A stretch of DNA of 23,917 bases, taken from positions 1-23,917 of the forward strand of contig JAHDGN010000008.1 of assembly GCA_020627645.1 (NCBI GenBank), given 5' to 3'. The notes below the pieces were generated by a model. That model did no database searches. It was not told the origin of the DNA and was given only the letters and a program-made list of their open reading frames with translations. Made by a program: the position numbers and the translations under genes. Position 1 is the first letter of the stretch. Each line of letters opens with the position of its first letter. Below are positions 23,381 to 23,917 of this stretch, one piece after another. This stretch comes from Akkermansiaceae bacterium (GTDB lineage: Bacteria > Verrucomicrobiota > Verrucomicrobiia > Verrucomicrobiales > Akkermansiaceae).

Positions 23381-23917
23381 TCAACGCTCAAAGTTGTTTG
23401 TTCCTTCTAAATTGTACCAGATTTCGGCCCTCACCTCGTGCTTACGACCAGTTGTCACTTTAATATGCGCTTTGGCATAAGTCTCATCGTCAAATTGAAC
23501 CCAAAAGTTGCTCATTCGGATACTGCTTGATTTCCAATTTTGCTCGTCATCCTTCAGCATCTCCACACGGAAAACTTTTTCATACCCATCCGTCGGAGCC
23601 AGAAACGGCTCACTTTCAGTGATCAGCTTTAATCCAGCACCAACAACTCGAATCTCTGCACTCCAATCGTATCGCTCGTAGGAGAAAGGCACAGGGCTTG
23701 ATGACTGGCATCTTATTTCGAGCTCGATCATTCTGCCCTCAACGGGAAGCTCAATTCGACTAGTTGAGCCATCTCTCCCAATAGGAATACGCTTTTTGAT
23801 TGCCTGCGAAAGGCGAGCCACCGGGTTCTTTTTGCGTAAAACAAAAACTTGCGGCTTCTCTCTGGTCGGGGGAGCAGATGCCGGCATCGGGTCAGATCCA
23901 GGGGAATAGTAAATTGC
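23381..23917 (-). CDS. 3' part of an unrecognised protein (runs off the window)
   Basis: An ATG at 23887 gives 168 residues, but the frame remains open to the window end (AIYYSPGSDP before the Met), so the start is probably outside. The N-terminal visible part is Pro- and Lys/Arg-rich (PPTREKPQVFVLRKKNPVARL), and then a beta-rich segment (IELPVEGRMIELEIR, SYERYDWSAEIRVVG, FRVEMLKDDEQNW, RAEIWYNLEG) follows. This resembles an immunoglobulin- or jelly-roll-like fold, but I recognise no family. The strand skew is weaker than in the exosortase genes, and codon ends are less G-biased. It is the right-hand neighbour of the exosortase operon on the same strand, 166 nt upstream. Confidence 0.6.
   Translation of the reverse strand, partial: AIYYSPGSDPMPASAPPTREKPQVFVLRKKNPVARLSQAIKKRIPIGRDGSTSRIELPVEGRMIELEIRCQSSSPVPFSYERYDWSAEIRVVGAGLKLITESEPFLAPTDGYEKVFRVEMLKDDEQNWKSSSIRMSNFWVQFDDETYAKAHIKVTTGRKHEVRAEIWYNLEGTNNFER

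Overview
The window looks like a chromosomal segment of a mid-GC Gram-negative bacterium, most likely a member of the Verrucomicrobiota or the wider PVC group. This is an inference from gene content: an exosortase/EpsI/polysaccharide cluster, a long MoxR-DUF58-BatA-type cluster with several very large membrane proteins, a lipoprotein with a clear lipobox, and paired alpha-helical repeat proteins. No rRNA, tRNA, CRISPR array, insertion sequence or phage gene was seen. Most genes lie on the minus strand. The coding strand of those genes is rich in G and T, while the few plus-strand genes are rich in C and A, so there is a strong strand asymmetry.

Layout from left to right. (1) 1-317: the 3' end of an unrecognised Lys-rich plus-strand gene, closed by a bidirectional terminator at 341-373. 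(2) 405-11276: one long minus-strand gene train, transcribed from right to left. Its order is MoxR AAA+ ATPase, DUF58 protein, BatA/VWA membrane protein, a large triple-TM periplasmic-type protein, a Glu/Gln/Gly-rich coiled-coil protein, a VWA plus amidotransferase-like membrane protein, a PF10014-type 2-oxoglutarate/Fe(II) dioxygenase, and a cysteine-desulfurase-like PLP enzyme without the catalytic cysteine. Spacings are -4 to about 43 nt. (3) 11376-12319: a minus-strand lipoprotein with its own terminator. (4) 12457-14676: two adjacent plus-strand, membrane-anchored helical proteins of unknown role, divergent from the lipoprotein. (5) 14748-17840: a housekeeping block on the minus strand, prs - rplY - pth - rpsF - ssb, with hairpins after prs and rplY. 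(6) 17853-23214: an exopolysaccharide/exosortase operon on the minus strand, exosortase - EpsI - polyprenyl-phosphate sugar transferase - O-antigen-ligase/TPR protein, running into prs 12 nt later. (7) 23381-23917: the 3' part of an unrecognised minus-strand gene that runs off the window.

Functionally, the left half suggests a MoxR chaperone acting on membrane-anchored VWA proteins, with two small-molecule enzymes appended at the operon's end. The right half suggests production and surface attachment of a polysaccharide, and sorting of PEP-CTERM-like proteins whose substrates lie elsewhere.

Two gene-structure anomalies stand out. The sugar transferase is broken by a one-base frameshift in a run of seven G (coding strand, 21322-21328). 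The coiled-coil protein follows the triple-TM protein in the same reading frame, separated by one TGA codon, so the two may be one split gene or a readthrough product.
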